Below are positions 28,868 through 36,876 of a stretch of DNA of 64,000 bases, in pieces. The DNA is taken from contig OZ253569.1 of assembly GCA_965262875.1 (NCBI GenBank), positions 4,402,001 to 4,466,000 of the forward strand, given 5' to 3'. Position 1 is the first letter of the stretch; every line of letters starts with the position of its first letter. Below the pieces are notes generated by a model, which worked only from the letters and a program-made list of their open reading frames with translations, ran no database searches and was not told the origin of the DNA. This DNA is from JBALVT01 sp965262875 (GTDB lineage Bacteria > Pseudomonadota > Gammaproteobacteria > Pseudomonadales > Halieaceae). A program made the translations under genes and the position numbers.

Positions 28868-29055
28868 AAACCTTAAAAATCACAACCTACTGGACGGCTG
28901 AACAAGCCGATTGTATTTATCAGCTGCTCGGCGACCTGAGATCGGTACTGTGGGATCACTATGGTGATGAGATTGCGCAACTGTACGAGGAGATCCGGAT
29001 TGAGCAACAAGAGTACACAGACAGTGTCGAGGTAAATCATGAGCTGCCGTTCTAG
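28864..29055 (+). CDS. IS21-associated small ORF, copy 2
   Basis: This 63-residue protein is identical to the copy 1 product, and its ATG overlaps the istB stop (ATGA). It is acidic toward the C-terminus (EEIRIEQQEYTD) with no recognisable domain. Retention in both copies and tight coupling suggest a real element gene of unknown role. Confidence 0.7.
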   Translation: MKTLKITTYWTAEQADCIYQLLGDLRSVLWDHYGDEIAQLYEEIRIEQQEYTDSVEVNHELPF

Positions 29056-29150
29056 CCTGTGATCGATTGGAGTTAAGCCGGATCACTGTCGCCTCTTTGT
29101 CGTTCTTTTATTCTGCGGCAAATAACTGCGGGTTTACTGTGGCGCTAACA

Positions 29151-29521
29151 GGTGCAATGCAGATAACTCTAACATCAGACCAATCCACTTTAACTTCGCT
29201 TCCAAGCCTCTTTTGGACAGCGATCTCAAAGTCACCTTTATGATCTTGAATCCAGTGTAAATAGAAAAGGCTTTGGTTAATAAGTTCTGAAGATTCAACT
29301 TTTTTGTATTCAATAATAACGGGGTTGTCTTCTTCTGATAGTGCAAGGCTATCAATTCTCCCCGCGTGCTGAGCACCAGTTGAAAACTCACTGGCAATAA
29401 ATCTGCAATTAAAGACAGTTTCGAGGTTCTTCTCAATTAAGCACTGTAAATCTTTTTCCAGGGCAAAGTTTTTCTGTTCTACAGCAGATAGCTTGTCACC
29501 TGAAATTTTAAAAGTTGGCAC
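29151..29521 (-). pseudogene. DUF91/NucS-like PD-(D/E)xK nuclease-type protein, 3' end cut by IS21
   Basis: About 124 native residues starting MPTFKISGDKL, resembling the N-terminal part of DUF91/DUF5655-type proteins. A PD-(D/E)xK pattern is visible in AGRIDSLAL (Asp) followed by PVIIEYKK (E-x-K). Native sequence ends at 29151. The open frame continues 13 residues into the IS21 end (to 29108) and finishes with the same VSATVNPQLFAAE tail found on the thioesterase fragment near 4810. The catalytic motif is retained but the C-terminal part is gone, so activity is doubtful. The 5' side is also close to a recombination joint, the 95-bp repeat at 29553. Confidence 0.7.
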
Positions 29522-29552
29522 TTGATGATTACTCCATTCTCTCTTTGGCTTC

Positions 29553-29647
29553 GAGTATAGGAAGGATTAATACCCCCTGATTTTGCTCAATCTACTACAA
29601 GGTCCCGGCTGCTGGCAATCGACAGGCTGTTATTAGGCCCTCAACTA
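29553..29647 (+). repeat. 95-bp direct repeat, copy R1
   Basis: Begins gagtataggaaggattaat and ends ggccctcaacta. It is identical to R2, R3 and R4 over its length. It ends inside a response-regulator gene, which it truncates. Unlike R2-R4 it lacks the following tgcggtta. It is probably one end of an IS91-like element (see R2). Confidence 0.9.
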
Positions 29648-29886
29648 ACAATTGTGGCGATGTTCTGGTACTGTATGACCAGATCGACGGCCTCTCCATT
29701 GGGAGCATCTGGCAAATGAATATCGACAATGGCACAGAAAAAACTTTGGTGGTCTTGCTCAAGTATCTGGCGGGCGCTTTCCAGACAGTCTGCCTGGACG
29801 CACTCAAAGTCCGTTAGTGCTTCTATCGATGCGACGAGCACAACACGAAACGACTTTGAATCCTCGATAATCAGTATTTTTTCCAT
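29641..29886 (-). pseudogene. Response-regulator receiver domain, truncated
   Basis: About 79 native residues of a CheY-like receiver domain. Acidic residues E8 and D9 follow the first strand (KILIIED). The phosphoacceptor Asp55 is in AIVDIHLPD, which is followed by a variable loop. The region with the conserved Thr/Ser and Lys, and any output domain, is absent because native sequence stops at 29648, where the 95-bp repeat begins. The last codon and stop come from the repeat. No partner kinase is nearby. The fragment cannot complete the receiver fold and is probably non-functional. Confidence 0.82.
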
Positions 29887-30190
29887 TACTCTGACTCGAC
29901 TAATTTATGACTTGGTTAATTATAGGATCGATCCTACAAGGCTTAAGTTTAGATGATTAATGGGCAGGTTATCCTTCCTTATCGTTGCAAAAGTCATTTC
30001 TCTTAATCCTTTCGAGACTATAAAGGGTACCACTTAATCTATTTTGCGCAATATGGGTGTGGATTTGGCGAACAAGCACCTTTAGACGCATTACAGACGT
30101 AAAAAAGGCAGGAACAGTAATTGTCTGCCACAATCAGAATTGCTCACGGCGCCTCAGAAGAGTTGCCAGATTACCTCAGGCGCTTTTGAT

Positions 30191-30559
30191 ATGACAGATT
30201 CAGAGAACCACGATTTACATCATCCAGCTACAGATCCTAGCCTAATTCATAACGCTGACATAAGCGCCGATTCTTATCGCTACTTAGGCTTGTTACAGCA
30301 CTTTAAAAGGCTGACGTTTGAACTTACCATCGCCCAATATGAAGTGTTTGATAAGATGTATCAGCGACTGATGGCGGAGCAAGATCTTGCAACCATCGAT
30401 ATTGATATTATTGAGCATACCGTTAAGCAGGAGCTAAAGGCAGAGGCGATAGATGTGCTTATGCCAGTATTAACCACAACGTTGTCGGTAATGCTTAATC
30501 ACGGTAGTTTATCGACAGAGACCGCTGCCCCGTTTGTACATCTACGGCTAGCGATGTAA
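30191..30559 (+). CDS. Hypothetical protein
   Basis: About 122 residues from the ATG at 30191 (MTDSENHDLHH). The open frame extends 17 codons further upstream without a convincing start. The product is mainly helical by composition, acidic, and without Cys clusters, signal peptide or membrane segment. It is not recognised. It is divergent from the lipoprotein operon that begins 3' of it on the other strand and lies between the response-regulator fragment and that operon, with no coupled partner. The ribosome site is weak, so the start is uncertain. Confidence 0.45.
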   Translation: MTDSENHDLHHPATDPSLIHNADISADSYRYLGLLQHFKRLTFELTIAQYEVFDKMYQRLMAEQDLATIDIDIIEHTVKQELKAEAIDVLMPVLTTTLSVMLNHGSLSTETAAPFVHLRLAM

Positions 30560-30743
30560 CTTGGAGTTTCCGTCCACGGCCTGACCTGCACGGCCCATTC
30601 TTTTATTTTATGCTATCGAGCACTAACAATAACCCCACCAGATCCATCAGCACCCAGCTAATATTCATGCCGATTCCAATGTGCCAGTGGGCTTAGTGTT
30701 TGTATTTCAGCCCTATCGGCATGTAGGAATTTAATCCCCAGTG

Positions 30744-31388
30744 CTACAGTTCCTGTTCGTTCTTTTTATAAGGGCCGCTTAAAAGTCCTCTCTTGGGATT
30801 GTTAATGGCTTGATGATTTGCTGTACTCGATGCTTGCGGCGAGCGATCATTCAAAGAGCCTGCAATTTGCGTGACAATGGCACCGACCAACGCGCCCACC
30901 AAACCGCCTCCGCCATCGTCTGATTGTTGTATGAAGAAGAACCTGCTGTCCCACAGTACCTCGCCGGTACGCGCGTCAACTAATTTGGCGTTGGAGTCCA
31001 CCACCAGATTGGATGACAATACTTTATAGGATTGTCCCCACTGGTTAATTGTCACATACAGCACTGAATCTGCCCCAGTATGCTTTTGCAGTTTGTCCAA
31101 TGGCACCGCGTTCATTTCATGGGGGGTCGGCATGCCGTTTTCTTTCATGAAGGTATCAATCACAGCGACAGGGAAAACATAATAGCCTTTTTCCGCTAGG
31201 GGCTGGCTGATCGTAGAAATAAACGTGTACGGTGCACCGACTTCCACCGTATTATTGATGGGGGGCAATACCAGAATGGAGCGGGGCTTGCTGGCACGCA
31301 ACTTGGTGTAGTCATAAGGTTCGACAGTCGCGCAGCCTGTTAGCAGCATACTCGTCACGCAAAAAATACAAAATATAATATTCCTCAT
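30744..31388 (-). CDS. DUF799 (GNA1162-like) lipoprotein
   Basis: A 214-residue lipoprotein with a hydrophobic signal and lipobox (MLLTGC, Cys19), so it is likely anchored in the outer or inner membrane. The body matches the DUF799/GNA1162 pattern (RSILVLPPINNTVEV ... TGADSVLYVTINQWG ... ARTGEVLWDSR). A Gly-rich hydrophobic stretch (GGGGLVGALVGAIVTQI) lies near the C-terminus. It is the last gene of a three-gene lipoprotein operon and overlaps the DUF4810 gene by four bases. The same trio (CsgG-like, DUF4810, DUF799) is known in Neisseria and other proteobacteria. It probably forms an envelope complex whose substrate is unknown. Confidence 0.85.
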   Translation of the reverse strand: MRNIIFCIFCVTSMLLTGCATVEPYDYTKLRASKPRSILVLPPINNTVEVGAPYTFISTISQPLAEKGYYVFPVAVIDTFMKENGMPTPHEMNAVPLDKLQKHTGADSVLYVTINQWGQSYKVLSSNLVVDSNAKLVDARTGEVLWDSRFFFIQQSDDGGGGLVGALVGAIVTQIAGSLNDRSPQASSTANHQAINNPKRGLLSGPYKKNEQEL

Positions 31389-31744
31389 GACTTTTTACCT
31401 CCAGTGGCGCGGCTAATCATGTCGTCCATAAACTTTGCTGACTCCGGGTACAAGCGCTTTTCTTCTTCAAAGGCTGCCAGTGCCTGCTCAATATTACCCA
31501 GTGCAGCGTACATCATACCCATGTGGGCGTTGACTCCGGGAGGTACCGGTAAGCCAGCTGCTTCGGCTTTTTGGCGATCGGTGGTGAGTCTTTCAATTTG
31601 TACTTCGGGGGTCGCTTCGCCCGGCTGGGCATACATGAGGTAGACAAGGTTTTCATAATTTCCCCAGTAATATTGGGTTTGCGTGCCTGCGCAGCCCGTC
31701 AGCGCCGCCATTAGCAGGCTTAATAGTAAAGCTCTTATTCTCAT
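31385..31744 (-). CDS. DUF4810 lipoprotein
   Basis: A 119-residue lipoprotein with lipobox AALTGC (Cys18). The mature part contains the family pattern YYWGNYENLVYLMY and a TPR-like helical repeat (MGMMYAALGNIEQALAAFEEEKRLYPES). It is the middle gene of the CsgG-like/DUF4810/DUF799 operon. It starts 33 bases after the CsgG-like stop with GGAGCG upstream and overlaps the next gene by ATGA. It probably acts as a small scaffold in the envelope complex of the operon. That role is inferred. Confidence 0.85.
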   Translation of the reverse strand: MRIRALLLSLLMAALTGCAGTQTQYYWGNYENLVYLMYAQPGEATPEVQIERLTTDRQKAEAAGLPVPPGVNAHMGMMYAALGNIEQALAAFEEEKRLYPESAKFMDDMISRATGGKKS

Positions 31745-31776
31745 TGATCGCTCCTTTTGCTAGTTGCGGGTATATT

Positions 31777-32466
31777 TTAATTAAGTACCCAAACACCGTT
31801 AGCCATATCCCTAACGATATTGTTAACCACTTCGGTAATGGCAAGGTTAAGGACCTTGCCATTTAAGGTTGCGTCGTAGCCGGCGGTTGAGCCAAAGCCG
31901 ACCACTTCTCGATTGTTCAGCGCATACTCGCCAGCACCTTGGGTGGAATAAACAATCTCCGATGTACGCACATCAACAATATTCAACGATACCTTGGCGT
32001 AAGCGAATTGCGTTTTTCCTTTACCGAGAATACCGAACAGTTGCCGGTCACCGGTGTTCTTGCGGCCAAATTCGGTGACATCACCGGTTACCGCATAATT
32101 AGCGCCGCGCAGATTTTGCTTGACGCCGCTTAAGGCTGCTTCCTTTTCCAGCCGCGCCATATTTTCCCGGTCTACAATCGAGAAACGGTTGCTCTGCTGC
32201 AAATGGGTTTTTAAGATGGTTTTTGCCTGATTCCCCAATTTATCGACACTGTTGGAGAAAATGCCCTGCAGGTAATTTGAACGGTTCTGGAAGTTGCCTA
32301 CAACCAGCACTTCCTTTTTACCACTGTAGTGAGAGCGATAGCTGTCAACGGTTTGCGGCGTAATGGTTTTATGGGTTTCGGTGGCAGTACAGCCGACAAG
32401 GAATACAGTGGCAAATGCCCCTATAAAAAGAACGAAATTGCGTATAATTGAGAGATACATCTTCAA
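31777..32466 (-). CDS. CsgG-family lipoprotein
   Basis: A 229-residue lipoprotein with signal peptide and lipobox FLVGC (Cys26). The mature part has CsgG-type features: KKEVLVVGNFQNRS, NRFSIVDRENMARLEKE, ANYAVTGDVTEFGRK and a SLNIVDVRTSEIVYS strand. CsgG proper is the curli secretion channel, and short relatives of this type occur with DUF4810 and DUF799 lipoproteins rather than with curli genes. It is the first gene of the operon. Its upstream region is cut 75 bases away by IS4 copy B, which may have changed the promoter. Confidence 0.85.
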   Translation of the reverse strand: MKMYLSIIRNFVLFIGAFATVFLVGCTATETHKTITPQTVDSYRSHYSGKKEVLVVGNFQNRSNYLQGIFSNSVDKLGNQAKTILKTHLQQSNRFSIVDRENMARLEKEAALSGVKQNLRGANYAVTGDVTEFGRKNTGDRQLFGILGKGKTQFAYAKVSLNIVDVRTSEIVYSTQGAGEYALNNREVVGFGSTAGYDATLNGKVLNLAITEVVNNIVRDMANGVWVLN

Positions 32467-32541
32467 ATTCCTTACTTTGCGGAAGTGGAAAAACTTTTTT
32501 GAGTATCGCTTTTTAGGTAAACAATGGTCAACAAATATTTA

Positions 32542-33815
32542 CACTGCTGTCCCGTTAACTTTCATATGAGTGCCATTTGATTAACATCAGGCAGCCTGCC
32601 ATCAGGTGGATCACCCCTCAACAGCGCCATCAGGTCACGCTTATCAAATAAATTGAGCTGTAGTAATCGCAATAGCTGCTGCATACTTTTTGTGAGTGCT
32701 GACTGAAACTTCAGAAACGCTATTAGCAGGTATACGCACATCGCTATCCATATTTGAGTCATCACTGCATTTTTGCTCGTACCAACAAAGGATTTGATTT
32801 TCAGGTTCTGTTTTATCCACTTAAAAAATAATTCTACTTGCCACCTGGCTTTGTAGATATCGGCGATCGTCTTGGCTGCCAGTTTGAAATTGTTCGTTAG
32901 AAACACATAGTGCTTACCCGTCTCCGCATCTTTGTAGCCAATCCGCCTTAAGCGGACTGGACATTTCCTGGAGACCTGGGGGCCAGTGAATTCTATCGTT
33001 TGATCACAGGTCAAACCTTTTCCTTTCAGCACTGGTCGACGCTCGATAATACGGTATTTTGCATTGTTCTTAAGCCGGGTAACAAAGAAAATATCCTTAT
33101 CTGTCAACTGTTTATACCAAGCGTAATCATTGTAGGCTTTATCAATCGCAACAATACTTCCCTTGGGAAAGCTGAGCGTGCGGCCCACTGTTACATCGTG
33201 CTTCTTCCCTTCTGTGATAGTCACAAACTCGGGCAAATAACCCGCATGATTCAACCCGACGTGCAGTTTAATCGCTCCTTTGGTGGTGCGAAAATCAGCC
33301 CAGGGAAACGCAGACAAACACAAGTCGATGGTGGAAGCGTCCAGCGAATAAAGCGGGTGATTAAATCTGAAATTATGATCAGGTGCCACGCCTTGGCAGC
33401 GAGTTAACAGTTTTCCAAACAGCGCTTCGTACAGAGCATAAGGCTTATCTTCATTGATGCGCGATAGGTTAGATCGCGACAGCTTCGCGCTACCCAGGTG
33501 GTAAAGGCGATGCATTTGCGCCGACATATTGTCCACGATATCGCGCAAGCTGTTTCGACCGGACAATTGAGCCATCGTCAGCGACACAAACTGTGACCAG
33601 CGGGAGGCTTTACGAAAAGCACGACCTGAATGATGTTGTTTGGCAAGGGTCTCAAATTCATGTCTCGGAACAGGTTTTAGTATTTGTGACAGGATCGTAT
33701 TACAATGCGCCATGGTCTGGTTCCCTCTATTAATACACTGTTTTCTAAACAATCTCATTGTATCAATTGTGGCGGAATCAGACCTTTTTATTTTCTCCTT
33801 AACGGGACAGCAGTG
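32542..33815 (-). mobile_element. IS4-family element, copy B
   Basis: 1274 bp, with the same perfect 17-bp inverted repeats (CACTGCTGTCCCGTTAA) as copy A and one extra T in the leader. No target duplication is visible: the flanks are aaatattta and atctaaact. The two sides are unrelated (lipoprotein operon and helicase fragment), so the copy sits at a deletion or recombination joint. Confidence 0.92.
32562..33713 (-). CDS. IS4-family transposase, copy B
   Basis: A 383-residue protein nearly identical to copy A, with Pro for Leu in the segment after QILK and the same YREK signature. Its open frame continues upstream without a stop into the neighbouring helicase fragment, but the transposase start is MAHCNT at 33713. 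The apparent 494-residue fusion is an accident of insertion. Confidence 0.92.
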   Translation of the reverse strand: MAHCNTILSQILKPVPRHEFETLAKQHHSGRAFRKASRWSQFVSLTMAQLSGRNSLRDIVDNMSAQMHRLYHLGSAKLSRSNLSRINEDKPYALYEALFGKLLTRCQGVAPDHNFRFNHPLYSLDASTIDLCLSAFPWADFRTTKGAIKLHVGLNHAGYLPEFVTITEGKKHDVTVGRTLSFPKGSIVAIDKAYNDYAWYKQLTDKDIFFVTRLKNNAKYRIIERRPVLKGKGLTCDQTIEFTGPQVSRKCPVRLRRIGYKDAETGKHYVFLTNNFKLAAKTIADIYKARWQVELFFKWIKQNLKIKSFVGTSKNAVMTQIWIAMCVYLLIAFLKFQSALTKSMQQLLRLLQLNLFDKRDLMALLRGDPPDGRLPDVNQMALI

Positions 33816-34148
33816 ATCTAAACTATTTATTTTTTTAAAACCTTGCCCTGACATGATTTCGCTGTCCAAGAAGAAAAGATTTGATAATTCATCTTTCCAT
33901 TGATGACGAAGTGATTTAGGAGCAATGATTAAAAACGACCTTTTTCCTTCGGCCCACAGCTGAGAAAGTACAAGGCCAGCCTCAATAGTTTTACCAAGGC
34001 CAACTTCATCAGCTAAGATACACCCTTTGCTCAATGGGTTCTTCAAAGCAAATATTGCTGCATTTATTTGATGAGGATTAAGATCCTAGAGTTTAGAGTC
34101 TGGGGAGGAAGATTATCGCGCAAAGTGTGCGGAAAAACTTGACATAAA

Positions 34149-34210
34149 GCGGCAAAAAGTTTGCCGCGCCCTATACAGCTTTGCTTTTTAAAAGGTGTAT
34201 AGGGCGCGGC
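34149..34210 (+). promoter_or_regulatory. Mutually exclusive hairpins in the transposase leader
   Basis: An 8-bp stem (34149-34156 with 34160-34167, GCGGCAAA/TTTGCCGC) overlaps the left arm of a perfect 15-bp stem (34163-34177 with 34196-34210, GCCGCGCCCTATACA). Because GCCGC at 34163-34167 is shared, only one hairpin can form at a time. The second ends about 40 bases before the transposase ATG, which has a strong GGAGG site. This looks like a read-through or translation control device. The same structure is in the other two copies. Confidence 0.6.
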
Positions 34211-34249
34211 CTTCAGAAAGAAATGAATCGATTTCTTCTGGAGGCCGCT

Positions 34250-35542
34250 ATGAACGCAACAGGATGTGCTCGCATCCCCCGCGAACTGTGCTATTGGATA
34301 ACATTTTTAAGCAAAGCGCTACCCCCAAGATCCGTAGGCACATTCATTGAACTATTGATCGGCGCTATGTTAACGCCCGCTGGCTTTGTCACCGAAACCT
34401 ATTTGTTTCTAGACATGCAAAGGCACTGGACGACGTATTACAAATGGCTTGAAGCCGGAAAGTGGTCCTGGTTGAAGCTGGCAAGACAGTTCGTCTGTCT
34501 GGTTCTTAGTGCCAAGAATGATCCCGTTCTATATTTAGCGATTGACGATACGGTGAGTCTACGAGCCTCGAAAAAAGCACCGGGCAGCCAGATACATCAT
34601 CAGCACGGAAATAAGCCGAATTTAGCCGCCTATGTTCGTGGTCAATGCTGGGTTAGTTTAGCGGCTGTTTTCAGGCGCACACCGCTGGAGACGACGGCGA
34701 TACCTCTATTGTTCCGACTGATACCCAGTGCAGGGAATACGGGCAAGCTGGTCGCAGCGACAGTGATCATGCGTGCTGTTTACCGCTTGTTTGAAGATAA
34801 AACGGTGAGGGTATTGGTCGATTGCTGGTATATGCGCAAACGATTTATCAACGCGATGACAGCGTACGGTTTTACCGTGATTGGCCAGGCGAGAATCGAT
34901 ACGCGGCTTTACGACGAACCCCCCGAACGAAAACCGGGGCAACGCGGGCGGCCACGCAAGTATGGCGAAAAACACACACCCAAGCGAATTGCCCACTTTA
35001 AAAAGACGGAAGCACTACTGCGGCTGTACGGAAAAGAACAAAAGGTGAGATACCGTAGTCGGCTCGCCAAGGCAAGGTTCCTTGACGGTCAGTTAGTCAG
35101 AGCCGTTTGGTGCGAGCTAGACAGGGGTAAAGGTCAGTGGACCAAGACTCGATTATTTCTTTCAACCGATACGACTCTAACGAGCGAACAAGTGATTGAA
35201 GATTACGGACTGCGTTGGTCGATTGAGTCGATGTACTACCAGTTGAAACAATTGTGGGGGCTCAAAGAAGCCTGGCAGCAACGGCGCCAAACGCTGCATC
35301 GCTGGGTTCACTTGACGACTGTAGGTTACGGACTGCTTCATTTGTTGACGCTGGTATTGGGTGATAAAGCGGGCCCACTGGTGACGGATGCACCATGGCG
35401 CAAGCCGGATATTATTACAGCGGGAAGAATCAGGCTGGGTCTGACAAAACATTTTCGCCATGTTAACGTTCGAAGCTGGTGGAACGAAAGATGCAAAAAA
35501 TTCCAAGCCCCTGGTGCGGTAGATTATATACAAGATGGGTAA
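34250..35542 (+). CDS. IS4/IS701-type transposase, copy A
   Basis: About 430 residues from the ATG at 34250, chosen because CTGGAGG lies seven bases upstream. Earlier in-frame ATG and TTG codons fall in or next to the leader hairpin. DDE residues are visible in YLAIDDTVSL and VLVDCWYMRK, with a C-terminal Y-x2-R-x3-E-x6-K signature (YGLRWSIESMYYQLK). A basic insertion (PPERKPGQRGRPRKYGEK) may bind DNA. The frame is intact and nearly identical to copy C at 57253-58545. Confidence 0.9.
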   Translation: MNATGCARIPRELCYWITFLSKALPPRSVGTFIELLIGAMLTPAGFVTETYLFLDMQRHWTTYYKWLEAGKWSWLKLARQFVCLVLSAKNDPVLYLAIDDTVSLRASKKAPGSQIHHQHGNKPNLAAYVRGQCWVSLAAVFRRTPLETTAIPLLFRLIPSAGNTGKLVAATVIMRAVYRLFEDKTVRVLVDCWYMRKRFINAMTAYGFTVIGQARIDTRLYDEPPERKPGQRGRPRKYGEKHTPKRIAHFKKTEALLRLYGKEQKVRYRSRLAKARFLDGQLVRAVWCELDRGKGQWTKTRLFLSTDTTLTSEQVIEDYGLRWSIESMYYQLKQLWGLKEAWQQRRQTLHRWVHLTTVGYGLLHLLTLVLGDKAGPLVTDAPWRKPDIITAGRIRLGLTKHFRHVNVRSWWNERCKKFQAPGAVDYIQDG

Positions 35543-35806
35543 CATTGCGTTGCAGCTTGTATTACACGCAGGTTTTGAGAGAACATTAAGGAAAAGGAGT
35601 CGGGATTGAAGCTTCCGACAACAGCTCTTTCGCTCTAAACTCTAGTTAAGATCAATACAGGCGTCAAACATTGCCTGAGAAAGACGATTAACTGAATCCC
35701 CAGCTTGAACCAATGATAATTCATGAGCAAATAGTTTTGCATGATAAATAGTATTCACTTTTTCTCACCCCGTTCATCCGTATTATCATCTGTAATCCAC
35801 CATCAA

Positions 35807-35901
35807 GAGTATAGGAAGGATTAATACCCCCTGATTTTGCTCAATCTACTACAAGGTCCCGGCTGCTGGCAATCGACAGGCTGTTATTAGGCCCTCAACT
35901 A
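35807..35901 (+). repeat. 95-bp direct repeat, copy R2, joined to an IS91-like tail
   Basis: Identical to R1, R3 and R4, and followed by tgcggttatt. This is the only copy whose right side continues into recognisable transposon sequence: the 3' end of an IS91-like transposase, on the opposite strand, terminates about 150 bases further on. It therefore suggests that the repeat is the terminal segment of that element. Confidence 0.9.
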
Positions 35902-36215
35902 TGCGGTTATTAAGCATAAATCAATGGTGCACCGGCCGTTTTAGCGTTTTGCGCTTTCCGGCCCGCAACCTATCCTACCGGCCTCATCCTTGAGCAGCAC
36001 CTATCATCCTCTCCCTGTTTTCCTAATCGATACCCACAGCACTCGCTACGCTTATGGGCAGGCCCGCAAGCTCTCTTGTGGCGGTGCCCGTGGCTCTGGT
36101 ATTTGATTCACGCTGGTGGGCCCCCCGGACTTAGCATCCAAGTGAGCTAAAATCTTCTTGATGACCGATGGGTCCTCGATACAGGCAATAATCCTCACCG
36201 CGGCACCACAGCGGC
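35902..36215 (-). pseudogene. IS91-family transposase C-terminal remnant and its downstream end region
   Basis: On the minus strand from about 36213 to the stop at 36052 the sequence reads RCGAAVRIIACIEDPSVIKK and then ILAHLDAKSGG ... EPRAPPQESL. This pattern is the C-terminus of IS91-type (rolling-circle, HUH) transposases. Some 54 codons remain. The catalytic HUH and Tyr regions are absent. Between the stop and the 95-bp repeat (35902-36051) lies non-coding sequence that would be the element's end region. The right limit is a joint with phage-like genes near 36215. Its significance is the physical link to R2. Confidence 0.65.
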
Positions 36216-36687
36216 TAGAGCGACCTACCAGCAGATAGCGGATGCGGTGGGGTGGGCGGACCCATCGAGCGCACGGGTAGCGGTGCTGCGTGCGTTGAAA
36301 CGGTTAACGAGCGAGCCTGCTTCAGAACTGCGTAACTTGCAGTACCAGCGGTTGAATGAGATGTTGTTGACTCTGTGGCCTAAGGTACAGTCTGGTAACA
36401 CCGATTCGATCCGTACTGCTCAGGGAGTTATGCGTGACATGAACTTGTTGTATGGCGTTGACGCTCCAGCTAAGGTCGAGGTTGAAGGTGTGACTACCGG
36501 GTCTCAGAATAACGTGTTCGTGATCGGCGGAGACCAAGACCGGTATGTCGCTAATCTCAAAGCAGCCATTGGAATTGTTGATCCTAATAAGGCGAAAGAG
36601 TTGCTAGCAGCGGATCAGTTTGATACGATACTAGATGTTGAATCAGAAATCGTTGAACCAGACTCGGAGGATATGGCAGATGAGTAA
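36216..36687 (+). CDS. Phage-like HTH/terminase-small-subunit-like protein, N-terminus missing
   Basis: The open frame enters from the IS91 remnant at about 36215 and reads ARATYQQIADAVGWADPSS followed by ARVAVLRALKRL, a helix-turn-helix segment. A helical region (ELRNLQYQRLNEMLLTLWPKV) and an acidic C-terminus (VEPDSEDMADE) follow. The pattern is like small terminase or HTH proteins of actinobacteriophages. The apparent GTG start at 36247 is internal to the HTH, so the real N-terminus was lost at the joint. The stop overlaps the next gene by eight bases, a phage-like packing. Confidence 0.6.
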
Positions 36688-36850
36688 CCCACTGTACGAA
36701 AATGTGGTTGTACCATATGGTCAGGACCAAGTTCGAGGGGATCAGATGGTCTCAGTCTACGGCTTGTACGGTACGATAAATCAGCAAGGCGAGGGTCCGC
36801 ATGGGTTGCCTGTCGGAGATGATCGTGTCTTCAGGCAGCCTCGTTGGTAA
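36680..36850 (+). CDS. Small phage-like hypothetical protein
   Basis: 56 residues (MSNPLYENVVVPYGQDQ...). The ATG overlaps the previous gene's end (GATGAGTAA), so it is probably translationally coupled. It is polar and Gly-rich, with no known domain. It is part of a compact run of overlapping short genes at 36.2-39.1 kb that appears to be a captured phage segment. Confidence 0.5.
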   Translation: MSNPLYENVVVPYGQDQVRGDQMVSVYGLYGTINQQGEGPHGLPVGDDRVFRQPRW

Positions 36851-36876
36851 ATGGTCTATATGAAAAGAGATATGAT

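Larger units (their letters stand above)
25861..29150 (+). mobile_element. IS21-like element, copy 2
   Basis: 3290 bp, from TGTAGACGCCAC at 25861 to GTGGCGCTAACA at 29150. It carries the same four genes as copy 1, is uninterrupted and lies in the opposite orientation. The flanks are a TonB receptor gene (left) and a nuclease-like gene (right), both truncated exactly at the element ends, with no visible target duplication. Confidence 0.94.
34086..35645 (+). mobile_element. IS4/IS701-type element, copy A
   Basis: A 1560-bp element with ends CTAGAGTTTAGAG and CTCTAAACTCTAG. It is flanked by an 8-bp target duplication, ttaagatc (34078-34085 and 35646-35653), and inserted in the SNF2 helicase gene. 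Two further copies: 50189-53435 (itself interrupted by an IS3 element) and 57089-58648. A solo 19-bp end lies at 49512-49530. Family placement is uncertain. The transposase has the YREK signature of the IS4 superfamily. Confidence 0.92.
33816..35758 (-). pseudogene. SNF2-type helicase N-terminal fragment, interrupted by an IS and truncated by IS4
   Basis: Removing the IS at 34086-35645 and one 8-bp duplication joins two parts in frame. The GTG start at 35758 gives VNTIYHAKLFAHELSL, followed by DLNPHQINAAIFALKNPLSKG, then Walker A CILADEVGLGKT and FLIIAPKSLRHQWKDEL. This is the typical N-terminus of HepA/RapA-like SNF2 helicases found with methyltransferases and PLD nucleases in defence loci. 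Native sequence ends at 33816, so about 125 residues remain of a protein normally near 1000 residues. The remaining motifs are lost beyond IS4 copy B. Non-functional. Confidence 0.82.

Noticed and set aside
32562..34046. A helicase-transposase fusion protein of 494 residues
   Set aside because: IS4 copy B happens to lie in frame with the helicase fragment. The transposase has its own start (33713) and inverted repeat at 33815. It is not a designed fusion.
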